From Synechococcales cyanobacterium 340R_concoct_173_sub (GTDB lineage Bacteria; Cyanobacteriota; Cyanobacteriia; Leptolyngbyales; Leptolyngbyaceae), in the NCBI GenBank assembly GCA_025354065.1, contig JANXNM010000642.1, positions 1 through 6,438 of the forward strand: a stretch of 6,438 nt of DNA. The letters are read 5' to 3'. The notes beneath the pieces were generated by a model, which worked only from the letters and a program-made list of their open reading frames with translations, searched no databases and was not told where the DNA came from. This document shows, piece after piece, positions 1-6,175 of this stretch. The stretch's first letter is position 1. Every line of letters starts with the position of its first letter. The position numbers and the translations under genes were made by a program.

Positions 1-71
1 TAGCTCACTATCTGCTGGGTGGAATCGCCACTACGTGGGCGTTCTTCCTTGCTCGTTCACTATCACTTTGA
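1..71 (+). CDS. psaA: Photosystem I core protein PsaA (P700 apoprotein A1), C-terminal end only
   Basis: This is the 3' end of psaA; the gene begins outside the window. Reading from base 3, 22 codons give AHYLLGGIATTWAFFLARSL and then SL before TGA at 69-71. AHYLLGGIATTWAFFLAR is the signature last transmembrane stretch of PsaA, the subunit that with PsaB binds P700, most core chlorophylls and the FX cluster in the thylakoid membrane. Bases 1-2 (TA) are the end of the preceding codon. From memory, the usual tail after the final AR is five residues ending in Gly (such as IISVG); here it is four (SLSL), as if the Gly codon had become TGA. psaB follows after 23 bp, the standard cotranscribed psaA-psaB order. 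Confidence 0.95.
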   Translation, partial: AHYLLGGIATTWAFFLARSLSL

Positions 72-78
72 AGAGCCT

Positions 79-84
79 GGAGGA
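79..84 (+). promoter_or_regulatory. Ribosome binding site of psaB
   Basis: GGAGGA lies 10 bases upstream of the psaB ATG, inside the 23-bp psaA-psaB spacer. It is a near-perfect Shine-Dalgarno sequence and supports the start at 95. The spacer is too short for an obvious separate promoter, so psaB is most simply translated from the psaA-psaB transcript. Confidence 0.8.
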
Positions 85-94
85 CTATTAAGAC

Positions 95-2296
95 ATGGCA
101 ACTAAGTTTCCAAAATTTAGTCAAGATCTAGCTCAAGACCCGACCACACGACGAATTTGGTACGGAATCGCAACCGCCCATGACTTTGAAAGCCATGACG
201 GAATGACAGAAGAGAAGCTTTACCAAAAGTTGTTCTCGACTCACTTCGGTCACTTGGCAATCATCTTCCTGTGGGCTTCGGGAAGTCTGTTCCACGTCGC
301 ATGGCAAGGGAACTTTGAGCAGTGGATTCTTGACCCGCTGAATATAAAACCGATCGCCCACGCGATTTGGGATCCTCAATTTGGTAAGGGCGCGGTTGAT
401 GCGTTTACGCAAGCCGGAGCTTCTTATCCTGTTGACATCGCATATTCCGGTGTTTATCACTGGTGGTACACGATCGGGATGCGTACTAACCAAGACCTGT
501 ATTCAGGATCCATTGGTTTGTTGATCTTCTCGGCAGTGCTATTGTTCGCGGGCTGGTTGCACCTTCAACCCAAGTTCCGTCCGAGCCTAGCCTGGTTTAA
601 AAACAATGAGTCTCGCCTGAACCACCACTTGGCTGGTCTGTTCGGTGTTAGCTCCTTGGCATGGACAGGACATCTCGTCCACGTTGCTATCCCCGAATCT
701 CGCGGACAGCATGTGGGTTGGGACAACTTCATGACCACCTTGCCTCACCCTGCGGGTCTTACTCCGTTCTTTACGGGTAATTGGGGAGTCTATGCTCAGA
801 ATCCTGACGGAATGGACCAAGTGTTCAACTCCTCCACAGGTGCTGGGACTGCAATCTTGACTTTCCTTGGCGGCTTCCATCCTCAGACTGAGTCCCTATG
901 GCTCACTGATATGGCGCACCACCACTTGGCGATCGCAGTGATTTTCATCATTGCGGGTCATATGTACAAGACCAACTTTGGAATCGGGCATTCAATGCGC
1001 GAAATTCTGAACGCACACAAACCCCCATCGGGCAAACTGGGCGCTGGTCACACTGGCATCTTTGACACCGTCAACAACTCGCTGCACTTCCAACTCGGCT
1101 TGGCACTGGCATCCTTGGGTGTCGTGACTTCTGTAGTTGCGCAGCACATGTATGCAATGCCTCCCTATGCATTTATTGCTAAGGACTTCACCACAACGGC
1201 AGCGCTATACACCCACCACCAATACATCGCTGGTTTTCTGATGGTTGGTGCGTTTGCTCACGGTGCTATTTTCTTCGTCCGTGACTACGATCCTGAAGCG
1301 AATAAGAACAATGTTCTTGCCCGCGTTTTAGATCACAAAGAAGCCATCATTTCTCATCTGAGCTGGGTATCCCTATTCTTGGGCTTCCACACGCTGGGTC
1401 TGTACGTTCACAACGATGTTGTGGTTGCGTTCGGAACGCCTGAGAAGCAAATCCTTGTCGAGCCTGTCTTTGCCCAATGGGTACAAGCAGCGTCCGGTAA
1501 GGCACTGTACGGCTTTGGTACGCTTCTGTCTGATCCTAGTAGCTTGGCTAGCGTCAGTGGCGCAGCTTATCTACCCGGTTGGATGGCGGCTATCAACAAC
1601 GACGGCAACTCTTTGTTCTTAAGCATTGGACCTGGAGATTTCCTAGTTCACCATGCGATCGCATTGGGTCTGCATACTACTACCTTGATTTTGGTCAAGG
1701 GCGCGCTGGATGCTCGTGGTTCTAAGCTGATGCCCGATAAAAAGGACTTCGGTTATGCCTTCCCATGTGACGGCCCCGGACGCGGCGGTACTTGCGATGT
1801 CTCTGCCTGGGATTCGTTCTACCTATCCATGTTCTGGATGCTGAATACAATCGGTTGGGTTACGTTCTACTGGCACTGGAAGCACCTGGCAATCTGGTCT
1901 GACAACGTTGCGCAATTCAATGAGTCTTCGACCTACTTGATGGGCTGGCTCCGAGATTATCTATGGCAGTATTCCGCTCCATTGATTAATGGCTACAACC
2001 CTTACGGCACAAATAATCTGTCGGTTTGGGCTTGGATGTTCCTAGGCGGCCACCTTGTGTGGGCAACTGGATTCATGTTCCTGATCTCTTGGCGTGGTTA
2101 CTGGCAAGAGTTGATCGAAACCTTGGTCTGGGCACACGAGCGTACTCCTCTTGCGAACTTGGTTCGTTGGAAGGATAAGCCTGTGGCAATGTCCATTATT
2201 CAGGGTCGCCTTGTTGGCCTTGCACACTTCACGATCGGTTATGTTTTCACCTATGCTGCGTTCTTGATTGGCGCAACGGCTGGTAAATTCGGCTGA
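95..2296 (+). CDS. psaB: Photosystem I core protein PsaB (P700 chlorophyll a apoprotein A2)
   Basis: PsaB is the second half of the photosystem I heterodimer in the thylakoid membrane. It carries light-driven electrons from P700 through chlorophyll and phylloquinone to the 4Fe-4S cluster FX. The 733 residues are full length for the family (about 733-742) and run from the typical [20 protein letters not shown] to the typical end TAGKFG. The FX loop [12 protein letters not shown] is intact, with cysteines at 558 and 567. The predicted axial ligand of P700 is His653 in GGHLVWATG, and the phylloquinone-stacking Trp is W670 in RGYWQE; both match the well-studied positions B660 and B677 with a constant offset of 7. 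Many conserved chlorophyll-ligand histidines are visible, as in HHHLAIA and THHQYIAG. One oddity is MFLGGH where I remember MFLFGH in most PsaB proteins. The gene ends in tandem TGA TGA, followed by a terminator. Confidence 0.99.
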   Translation: MATKFPKFSQDLAQDPTTRRIWYGIATAHDFESHDGMTEEKLYQKLFSTHFGHLAIIFLWASGSLFHVAWQGNFEQWILDPLNIKPIAHAIWDPQFGKGAVDAFTQAGASYPVDIAYSGVYHWWYTIGMRTNQDLYSGSIGLLIFSAVLLFAGWLHLQPKFRPSLAWFKNNESRLNHHLAGLFGVSSLAWTGHLVHVAIPESRGQHVGWDNFMTTLPHPAGLTPFFTGNWGVYAQNPDGMDQVFNSSTGAGTAILTFLGGFHPQTESLWLTDMAHHHLAIAVIFIIAGHMYKTNFGIGHSMREILNAHKPPSGKLGAGHTGIFDTVNNSLHFQLGLALASLGVVTSVVAQHMYAMPPYAFIAKDFTTTAALYTHHQYIAGFLMVGAFAHGAIFFVRDYDPEANKNNVLARVLDHKEAIISHLSWVSLFLGFHTLGLYVHNDVVVAFGTPEKQILVEPVFAQWVQAASGKALYGFGTLLSDPSSLASVSGAAYLPGWMAAINNDGNSLFLSIGPGDFLVHHAIALGLHTTTLILVKGALDARGSKLMPDKKDFGYAFPCDGPGRGGTCDVSAWDSFYLSMFWMLNTIGWVTFYWHWKHLAIWSDNVAQFNESSTYLMGWLRDYLWQYSAPLINGYNPYGTNNLSVWAWMFLGGHLVWATGFMFLISWRGYWQELIETLVWAHERTPLANLVRWKDKPVAMSIIQGRLVGLAHFTIGYVFTYAAFLIGATAGKFG

Positions 2297-2322
2297 TGAC
2301 TAACCTTCTAAGTTAGTTGAAG

Positions 2323-2348
2323 ACCCTCCCAAGTTGGGAGGGTTTTTT
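2323..2348 (+). terminator. Intrinsic terminator of psaA-psaB
   Basis: ACCCTCCC (2323-2330) and GGGAGGGT (2336-2343) form a perfect 8-bp, GC-rich stem around the loop AAGTT, followed by a run of six T (2343-2348). This is a textbook rho-independent terminator 27 bp after the psaB stop. It implies that the downstream HEAT-like gene is not simply part of the psaAB transcript. Confidence 0.93.
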
Positions 2349-2417
2349 ATTGGAAAATATTTTGGTGTGAGTCTGGACAATATCCGCCACAATATTGAAA
2401 GTGTTCGATTTTAAAGT

Positions 2418-2421
2418 GAGG
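2418..2421 (+). promoter_or_regulatory. Ribosome binding site that decides the start of the HEAT-like gene
   Basis: GAGG in the context AAAGTGAGGATGTGATG. The frame has two adjacent start candidates, GTG at 2424 (2 bases from this site) and ATG at 2427 (5 bases away). The spacing and the better codon favour 2427. The ATG at 2422 is in another frame and meets a stop at once. Confidence 0.55.
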
Positions 2422-2426
2422 ATGTG

Positions 2427-3170
2427 ATGTCTACAATAGGTGCGATATTAGCAGCGATCGCGGCAGTGGTTGCGACGTTTGGATATATTTTATTTGGCAA
2501 GCCTAAAGCTGAGACGACTCGTACAGTAGCGCCAACCGAAAAAGTACAATTGGAGCCGCTAGTTTCAGCGCCAACAGGTTCAGCATCTAAATGGGTGGAG
2601 CCGTCTATTCCACTACCTGTTGCAGATACAAGCGTTGATCCCTGGGATGACGAGACACCTAAAGCGGCTTTGAGCGTAGACGCTTTAACTTTAGATACGG
2701 TGGAACAACCCGAAGAATCACTGGAGGATCAATCCTCAGATGACATTCCTATAGAACTGAATTTGGATAACGCGACCCAAGTGAATGAGGTGGTGCAATC
2801 TTTGGTGGAGATTAGTACGGCACGATATGCGGTTCCATCCATTCAAGAAAACCCAATTCGATCGCAAGTGTTTGTCGCAATTCGGGATCCAAACTGTCCA
2901 CCGCCAGAATCTCAAGAGTTGAGCCAACAGATTTTGGCTTGGGGACAATCGGGGACGGTAGAGAATTTGAAAACTGTGCTGAGTTATGCACAACATCCCG
3001 ACGCGGTGATTCGGCGCTATGTGGCGGTGGCGATCGGTCAGGTGATGACAGCAGGAACGATCGGGGCTGGAATTCAGTCTGCGGTTCCGGTTTTGGAAAC
3101 ATTGACTTTAGATTCAGATATGAAGGTTCAGAAAATAGCGGCAAAGTCTTTGAAAGTAATTCAGGGATAA
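2427..3170 (+). CDS. Membrane-anchored HEAT-repeat-like protein of unknown function
   Basis: The predicted product has 247 residues from the ATG at 2427. Residues 4-23 (IGAILAAIAAVVATFGYILF) form one hydrophobic segment followed by GKPK. No lysine or arginine precedes the segment, so the positive-inside rule suggests that the bulk of the protein is cytoplasmic. Residues about 30-120 are a low-complexity, acidic, Pro/Thr/Ser-rich linker (for example DPWDDE and SLEDQSSDD). The C-terminal part is helical, with two HEAT-like pairs: about 176-209 (LKTVLSYAQHPDAVIRRYVA) and 216-246 (VPVLETLTLDSDMKVQKIAA), each with the family's D-x-x-V-(R/Q)-(R/K) turn. HEAT pairs usually bind proteins, and in cyanobacteria related modules occur in phycobilin lyases, but two repeats on a membrane anchor do not support a lyase call. 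It sits behind psaB but is separated from it by a terminator. I do not recognise a named gene. A HIP1 octamer lies within the anchor codons. Confidence 0.8.
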   Translation: MSTIGAILAAIAAVVATFGYILFGKPKAETTRTVAPTEKVQLEPLVSAPTGSASKWVEPSIPLPVADTSVDPWDDETPKAALSVDALTLDTVEQPEESLEDQSSDDIPIELNLDNATQVNEVVQSLVEISTARYAVPSIQENPIRSQVFVAIRDPNCPPPESQELSQQILAWGQSGTVENLKTVLSYAQHPDAVIRRYVAVAIGQVMTAGTIGAGIQSAVPVLETLTLDSDMKVQKIAAKSLKVIQG

Positions 3171-3200
3171 AGGGATTTACGATCGAAGAGAAATCAGCAT

Positions 3201-3890
3201 TTAGAATGAAACGCCATCAGAAAATTTCAGCATTACCGTTCCGGGTTTTCCTAATTTTGGAATAATAATTTCGGTAGGCCGATCGCAAATCAAGCAGAGA
3301 TCTTCAAAGGCAAAACTCCATTGCCCTTCTTTAGCCCAAGTTTGTAATAGTTTCCATTCAGTATCAAATGGTTTGCCATCAATCAATCGCCCACGAGCAA
3401 AATCATAATAGGCATAGACTCCCATTTCTAATTTAGGAATTGTTTCTACGCCCATTTGTTCTGATAAGTCTTCATAAAGACCATTACTGAATTCACAGAG
3501 AGGCGAGTCCATAAAATAATCATGCAATTCAATTCGTAACGATCGGGCCACATCAACTCGAAATGATTTATTGATTTTGTGACGTAGTTTCCGCAGGAGA
3601 TAGCTAGGGGTATATAGCGTTTTTTGACTGGCAAAGTGGGCGATCGCAGGGGGATGGGGACTATCGAAAAAAATGATTTCAGGCTTGGGTTTATTTGCGT
3701 ATGCGTAAATGGCTTGAATCGTTTTTTCTGCACGGGGTCGATTAATTCGTTCAGTCGATCGCGCAATCTTTTGCCATTTCGATCGATATTTCGCAAGTTG
3801 CATTTTGTCTTCTGGAGTGAGAACCAAAAGCTTTTCTTTTTTTGTCTTTTCCCCAATCATTCGTAGATCTATCATACGATCGCAATCCAT
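3201..3890 (-). CDS. DUF6745-like protein, apparently truncated at the C-terminus
   Basis: The product has 229 residues and no known function. Two blocks recall the DUF6745 family. The N-terminal block at about 25-78 runs LTPEDKMQLAKYRSKWQKIA, then STERINRPRAEKTIQAIYAY, then PEIIFFDSP; family members usually read LTPEQEALIPVYREKWR... and PEIIFCDSP. The second block at about 190-229 is WSFAFEDLCLICDRP followed by KFSDGVSF, against a usual GWIFPFEKVCIVCDRP...FADG. As I remember them, family members continue for over 100 residues (YHGVTLPEKYG and onward) and often carry glutamine/serine-rich repeats in the middle. Here translation stops at TAA right after FSDGVSF and the repeats are missing. No continuation is visible in the other frames before the convergent HEAT-like gene 30 bp away. 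The first ATG (3888-3890) is used; ATGs at residues 6 and 11 are alternatives, and no clear ribosome binding site decides. It could be a natural short member or a decaying copy. Confidence 0.7.
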   Translation of the reverse strand: MDCDRMIDLRMIGEKTKKEKLLVLTPEDKMQLAKYRSKWQKIARSTERINRPRAEKTIQAIYAYANKPKPEIIFFDSPHPPAIAHFASQKTLYTPSYLLRKLRHKINKSFRVDVARSLRIELHDYFMDSPLCEFSNGLYEDLSEQMGVETIPKLEMGVYAYYDFARGRLIDGKPFDTEWKLLQTWAKEGQWSFAFEDLCLICDRPTEIIIPKLGKPGTVMLKFSDGVSF

Positions 3891-4331
3891 CTGTCTCTGG
3901 TCTATTCTAGATTTTACCGCACTAGTGAAGCTGTGATAGATTACAACCGTTTCAATTTTGAATTAGTCAACATGATTCAACAAAGTATGAGGGATTTAGA
4001 ATTCATAACCTCGCAGCGGCGGAGAGAATAGGGCTTTCGAGACGATTGTAGCTATCACTCTGCACTGACTTTAAAACTCTGAGTAGAGTTAATTTACAGA
4101 TATAGTCAAAATCTAAGTCCACTCGCTAAAAAACATACTTTTGAAATATATAGTCATGGGTAATGTACTCAATAAAATCATCAATTGCAGTACTTAAGTA
4201 GTGATTTGAGCTACTAATTGTATAACTGGGAACAGAAGAAAAGGACGATCGTCTATAGAGGTTGGTGCCGAGTGTTTGTTATCTTGGGACGCTACGCGAA
4301 ATTCACTTTACAATAAAAATATTGGAATTCC
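3891..4331. other. AT-rich intergenic region with no supported gene
   Basis: This gap lies between the divergent starts of the DUF6745-like gene (-) and the FAS1 gene (+), so it should hold both promoters, but I could not assign either with confidence. It contains a 10-bp palindrome GACGATCGTC (4244-4253), a small hairpin AACTCT-GAGT-AGAGTT (4075-4090), and a motif GGGACGCTACGCGAA (4286-4300). A rightward open stretch ending at a TAG near 4030 (its tail reads MIQQSMRDLEFITSQRRRE) has no ribosome binding site and is not called. Confidence 0.6.
4286..4300. repeat. Possible fragment of a dispersed cyanobacterial repeat
   Basis: GGGACGCTACGCGAA, which reads TTCGCGTAGCGTCCC on the other strand. 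From memory, TTCGCGTAGCGTC-type cores recur in short interspersed repeats of filamentous cyanobacteria. It is the most GC-rich patch of an otherwise AT-rich gap and lies 31 bp upstream of the FAS1 gene. There is only one copy in this window, so the call rests on recall, not on repetition seen here. Confidence 0.35.
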
Positions 4332-5111
4332 ATGCAATCAACAACTACCGTACTTCAAAAGCTTAGTCTTGTAAGTCTATTAACCCTAGGCACACTTGCA
4401 GCCCTTCCCACCGTTGTCCGATCGGCTCCCATACCTACCCCAGATCAATTTCCGTACATTACGCCGAAATATGAAGCTGGTATGATGCCAACCTATACGA
4501 CCTCTACTTCAGGGTCTACAACGAACGGTCAGCAAACAGACGGTCGAGACAACATGGTTAACAACATGGGTCGAGACAACATGGGTCGGGACAACATGGG
4601 TCGGGACAACATGGGTAACAACAACACTATTCCACAGCCTATAACGAACGGTCAGGAAACGAATGGTCGGGACACCATGGGTCGAGACAACATGGCCAAC
4701 AACACTATTGTGGATGTCGCCGTTGCCAACGGATCATTCAAAACGCTCACCGCAGCCCTGAACGCGGCGGGTCTAGTAGAGACCTTAAAAGGTAACGGAC
4801 CCTTTACCGTATTCGCGCCTACGGATGCGGCTTTTGCAAAACTGCCCGCCGGAACTGTCGAAATGCTTCTCAAGCCTGAGAATAAAGCTACACTTGTCCG
4901 AGTCCTGACCTATCACGTTGTCTCGGGTAATGTGCTTTCGACTGATCTGAAATCCGGTCAAGTTAATACGCTTCAAGGAAGTCCGGTCAATGTCATGGTT
5001 AGTAGAAATGGAGTCATGGTTAATCAATCAACTGTGAAGACAGCGGATGTAAAAGCAAGTAATGGTGTAATTCATGTCATTGATACTGTGTTGATGCCTC
5101 CCTCTAACTAG
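4332..5111 (+). CDS. Secreted fasciclin (FAS1) domain protein with GRDNM repeats
   Basis: The product has 259 residues. A signal peptide spans about 1-31 (K10, then the hydrophobic core [19 protein letters not shown]), with likely cleavage after VRS or VRSA, so the protein should be exported to the periplasm or outside. Residues 33-124 are a polar, low-complexity linker containing six GRD(N/T)M units. One FAS1 domain fills about 125-256: it starts [15 protein letters not shown], has the first conserved box [11 protein letters not shown] (158-168), the Tyr-His motif YHVVSG (194-199), and the second box [13 protein letters not shown] (244-256). FAS1 domains act in cell adhesion and matrix binding; the precise ligand cannot be read from sequence. 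The ATG at 4332 has only a weak GGA 5 bases upstream, but the signal peptide begins there. The gene stands alone, with a terminator about 130 bp downstream. Confidence 0.93.
   Translation: MQSTTTVLQKLSLVSLLTLGTLAALPTVVRSAPIPTPDQFPYITPKYEAGMMPTYTTSTSGSTTNGQQTDGRDNMVNNMGRDNMGRDNMGRDNMGNNNTIPQPITNGQETNGRDTMGRDNMANNTIVDVAVANGSFKTLTAALNAAGLVETLKGNGPFTVFAPTDAAFAKLPAGTVEMLLKPENKATLVRVLTYHVVSGNVLSTDLKSGQVNTLQGSPVNVMVSRNGVMVNQSTVKTADVKASNGVIHVIDTVLMPPSN
4542..4694 (+). repeat. 15-bp in-frame tandem repeat encoding GRDNM
   Basis: The unit is GGTCGRGACAACATG. Copies start at 4542, 4569, 4584, 4599, 4665 (ACC for AAC, giving GRDTM) and 4680. The copies at 4569, 4584 and 4599 are directly adjacent, as are those at 4665 and 4680. 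A 39-bp imperfect duplication (4518-4556 and 4641-4679, 32 of 39 identical by eye) repeats the preceding TNGQ(Q/E)T motif as well. Each unit is a multiple of three, so gain or loss of copies keeps the FAS1 domain in frame. Confidence 0.9.
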
Positions 5112-5112
5112 T

Positions 5113-5134
5113 GACTGAGAAACATTCTCTAGTC
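5113..5134 (+). other. Short hairpin right after the FAS1 stop codon
   Basis: GACTGAGAA (5113-5121) pairs with TTCTC (5125-5129) plus AGTC (5131-5134), giving 9 bp with one bulged T and a 3-base loop. It is followed by six A, not T, so it is not an intrinsic terminator on the + strand. It could be a 3'-end stability element or chance. Confidence 0.4.
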
Positions 5135-5238
5135 AAAAAATGATGGACTGAGTAGTCTAACCTACAATGGTTTCTCAACAGTAAACTAGGACAAGTTAAT
5201 TGACTTTAACGCGATCAATTAATGGATTTCTAAATTGC

Positions 5239-5272
5239 AAGAGGGAAAATTAAATGTGTTTCCCTCTTTTTT
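5239..5272 (+). terminator. Intrinsic terminator of the FAS1 gene
   Basis: AAGAGGGAAA (5239-5248) pairs perfectly over 10 bp with TTTCCCTCTT (5259-5268) around a 10-base loop, and the stem runs into six T (5267-5272). It lies 127 bp after the FAS1 stop, consistent with a monocistronic transcript with a long 3' tail. The opposite strand has no T run after the stem, so it works for the + strand. Confidence 0.85.
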
Positions 5273-5493
5273 AGTAGGTTCATGACTTTTTAATTTGGAG
5301 ATATTCGATCGGGCTTATTTTCGCTGTCCTGTTCTGGTGAATCATTCGCTGATAGGTTGTTTTAAGAGGGATGCTTTTTGGAGTTCGGCTAGGTAGTAAC
5401 GATCGGTCCATTTTCGGTAGGTTAGGCGGTGATGCGGAGGGTTTCGATCGTACAGTGTTCTTCTGTTTAAGCGAAAAGTTTAAACTCTATTAA

Positions 5494-6120
5494 TTAATTG
5501 GAAAACCGTTGGTGAAAGGGATGGGCAAGGATGCCAAGAATTTGATTGATTTCTTTAATGTAATAGTCATCACGATCGATCGTCACTTGAGTTCCTATGA
5601 TATGTAGAAATTTCCAGGCCACACCTGTTGTTACGGAACCATAGAGAATGTCTTGCAGTTTAGTTTCAGGTTCTGCCTGAGCGATATTAAAACGCTGTGC
5701 CGCGACCATTTCAGCGATACATTGTCCTAATCCACCTTTGATATTTTCGTTTTTGGCTTCGACTAAGGTCATGACGGGCGATCGGATTTCATAGAGTTCA
5801 GGTGAAGCGGTCAGGATATAGTCACAGTAGCCATTTAGCCCGACTTCAGGTTCCACTGAGAACTCTGTGCCAGAGAAGTAACCAACTTGAGATTTAAACA
5901 TCCGACGAATTTCTAATAGCACGGGTGCAATAATCATTTCCGATCGTGCTTTTTCGGTATTGATTGCGTTAGCGATTGGAATATACTCCTGCAATGTTTG
6001 ATGAAGATAGAGACTTGGCTCAATCGGCTCAATGGTATTGAAACAGGAACGGCTTTCATCGATCGTCAAACCAAAAGCAAGTTCTACTTTTCGTAAGGTA
6101 TTGAAATCACTGTATGCCAC
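5494..6120 (-). CDS. Probable PD-(D/E)XK nuclease-fold protein, function unknown
   Basis: The product has 208 residues. The arrangement fits the PD-(D/E)XK nuclease superfamily: a helix with E61/E70 (SEMIIAPVLLEI), a beta strand with Asp100 in GYCDYIL, then LVEAKNE with E121 and K123 as the ExK pair, and GLGQCIAEMVAA (Q133, E137) as the following helix that often completes the site. Proteins of this type are frequent in cyanobacteria as stand-alone genes of unknown role; some superfamily members are restriction or repair nucleases, but there is no methyltransferase or specificity gene here. The start is GTG (6118-6120); an in-frame TGA lies four codons upstream, so it is the first possible start, and a weak GAGA is the only ribosome binding hint. 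The gene lies 74 bp downstream of a transposase gene on the same strand. Confidence 0.75.
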   Translation of the reverse strand: MAYSDFNTLRKVELAFGLTIDESRSCFNTIEPIEPSLYLHQTLQEYIPIANAINTEKARSEMIIAPVLLEIRRMFKSQVGYFSGTEFSVEPEVGLNGYCDYILTASPELYEIRSPVMTLVEAKNENIKGGLGQCIAEMVAAQRFNIAQAEPETKLQDILYGSVTTGVAWKFLHIIGTQVTIDRDDYYIKEINQILGILAHPFHQRFSN

Positions 6121-6175
6121 GGGATTATCTCACAAAGGGAATATAGGTTTTCAAGCACTTTCGTACTCCTATTTT

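Larger units (their letters stand above)
5112..5493. other. Intergenic region between convergent FAS1 and nuclease-like genes
   Basis: After the hairpin and terminator, the remaining 220 bp hold no convincing gene. Several short open frames overlap at about 5340-5493: a 40-codon + strand frame from ATG 5371 that ends at 5493, one base before the neighbouring stop, with AGAGGG abutting its ATG; and two - strand frames, one without a start codon. A palindrome AGTTTAAACT sits at 5477-5486. No T-run hairpin was found to terminate the leftward gene. Confidence 0.6.

Noticed and set aside
128..880. Open frames on the minus strand inside psaB (128-493 and 587-880)
   Set aside because: They are antisense shadows of a highly conserved gene, with no family resemblance.
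2736..3265. Overlapping open frames in the HEAT-like gene (2736-2996 -, 2812-3144 -, 2939-3265 +)
   Set aside because: They overlap a frame with a clear membrane anchor, HEAT-like repeats and a ribosome binding site; the alternatives show no domains.
3446..3866. Alternative frames within the DUF6745-like gene on both strands
   Set aside because: The chosen frame shows two family-like blocks; the others show none.
3920..4032. Short + strand open frame ending in ...MRDLEFITSQRRRE
   Set aside because: It has no ribosome binding site and no recognisable family, and it overlaps the presumed promoter of the leftward gene.
4284..4314. Candidate FAS1 promoter: TTGGGA and TACAAT
   Set aside because: The 19-bp spacing and weak -35 are poor, and the transcript would begin about 10 bases before the start codon.
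4542..4694. CRISPR-like array
   Set aside because: The units are 15 bp, mostly without spacers and in frame with a protein, so they are a coding tandem repeat.
4652..5027. Minus-strand open frames opposite the FAS1 gene
   Set aside because: They are shadows of the FAS1 reading frame.
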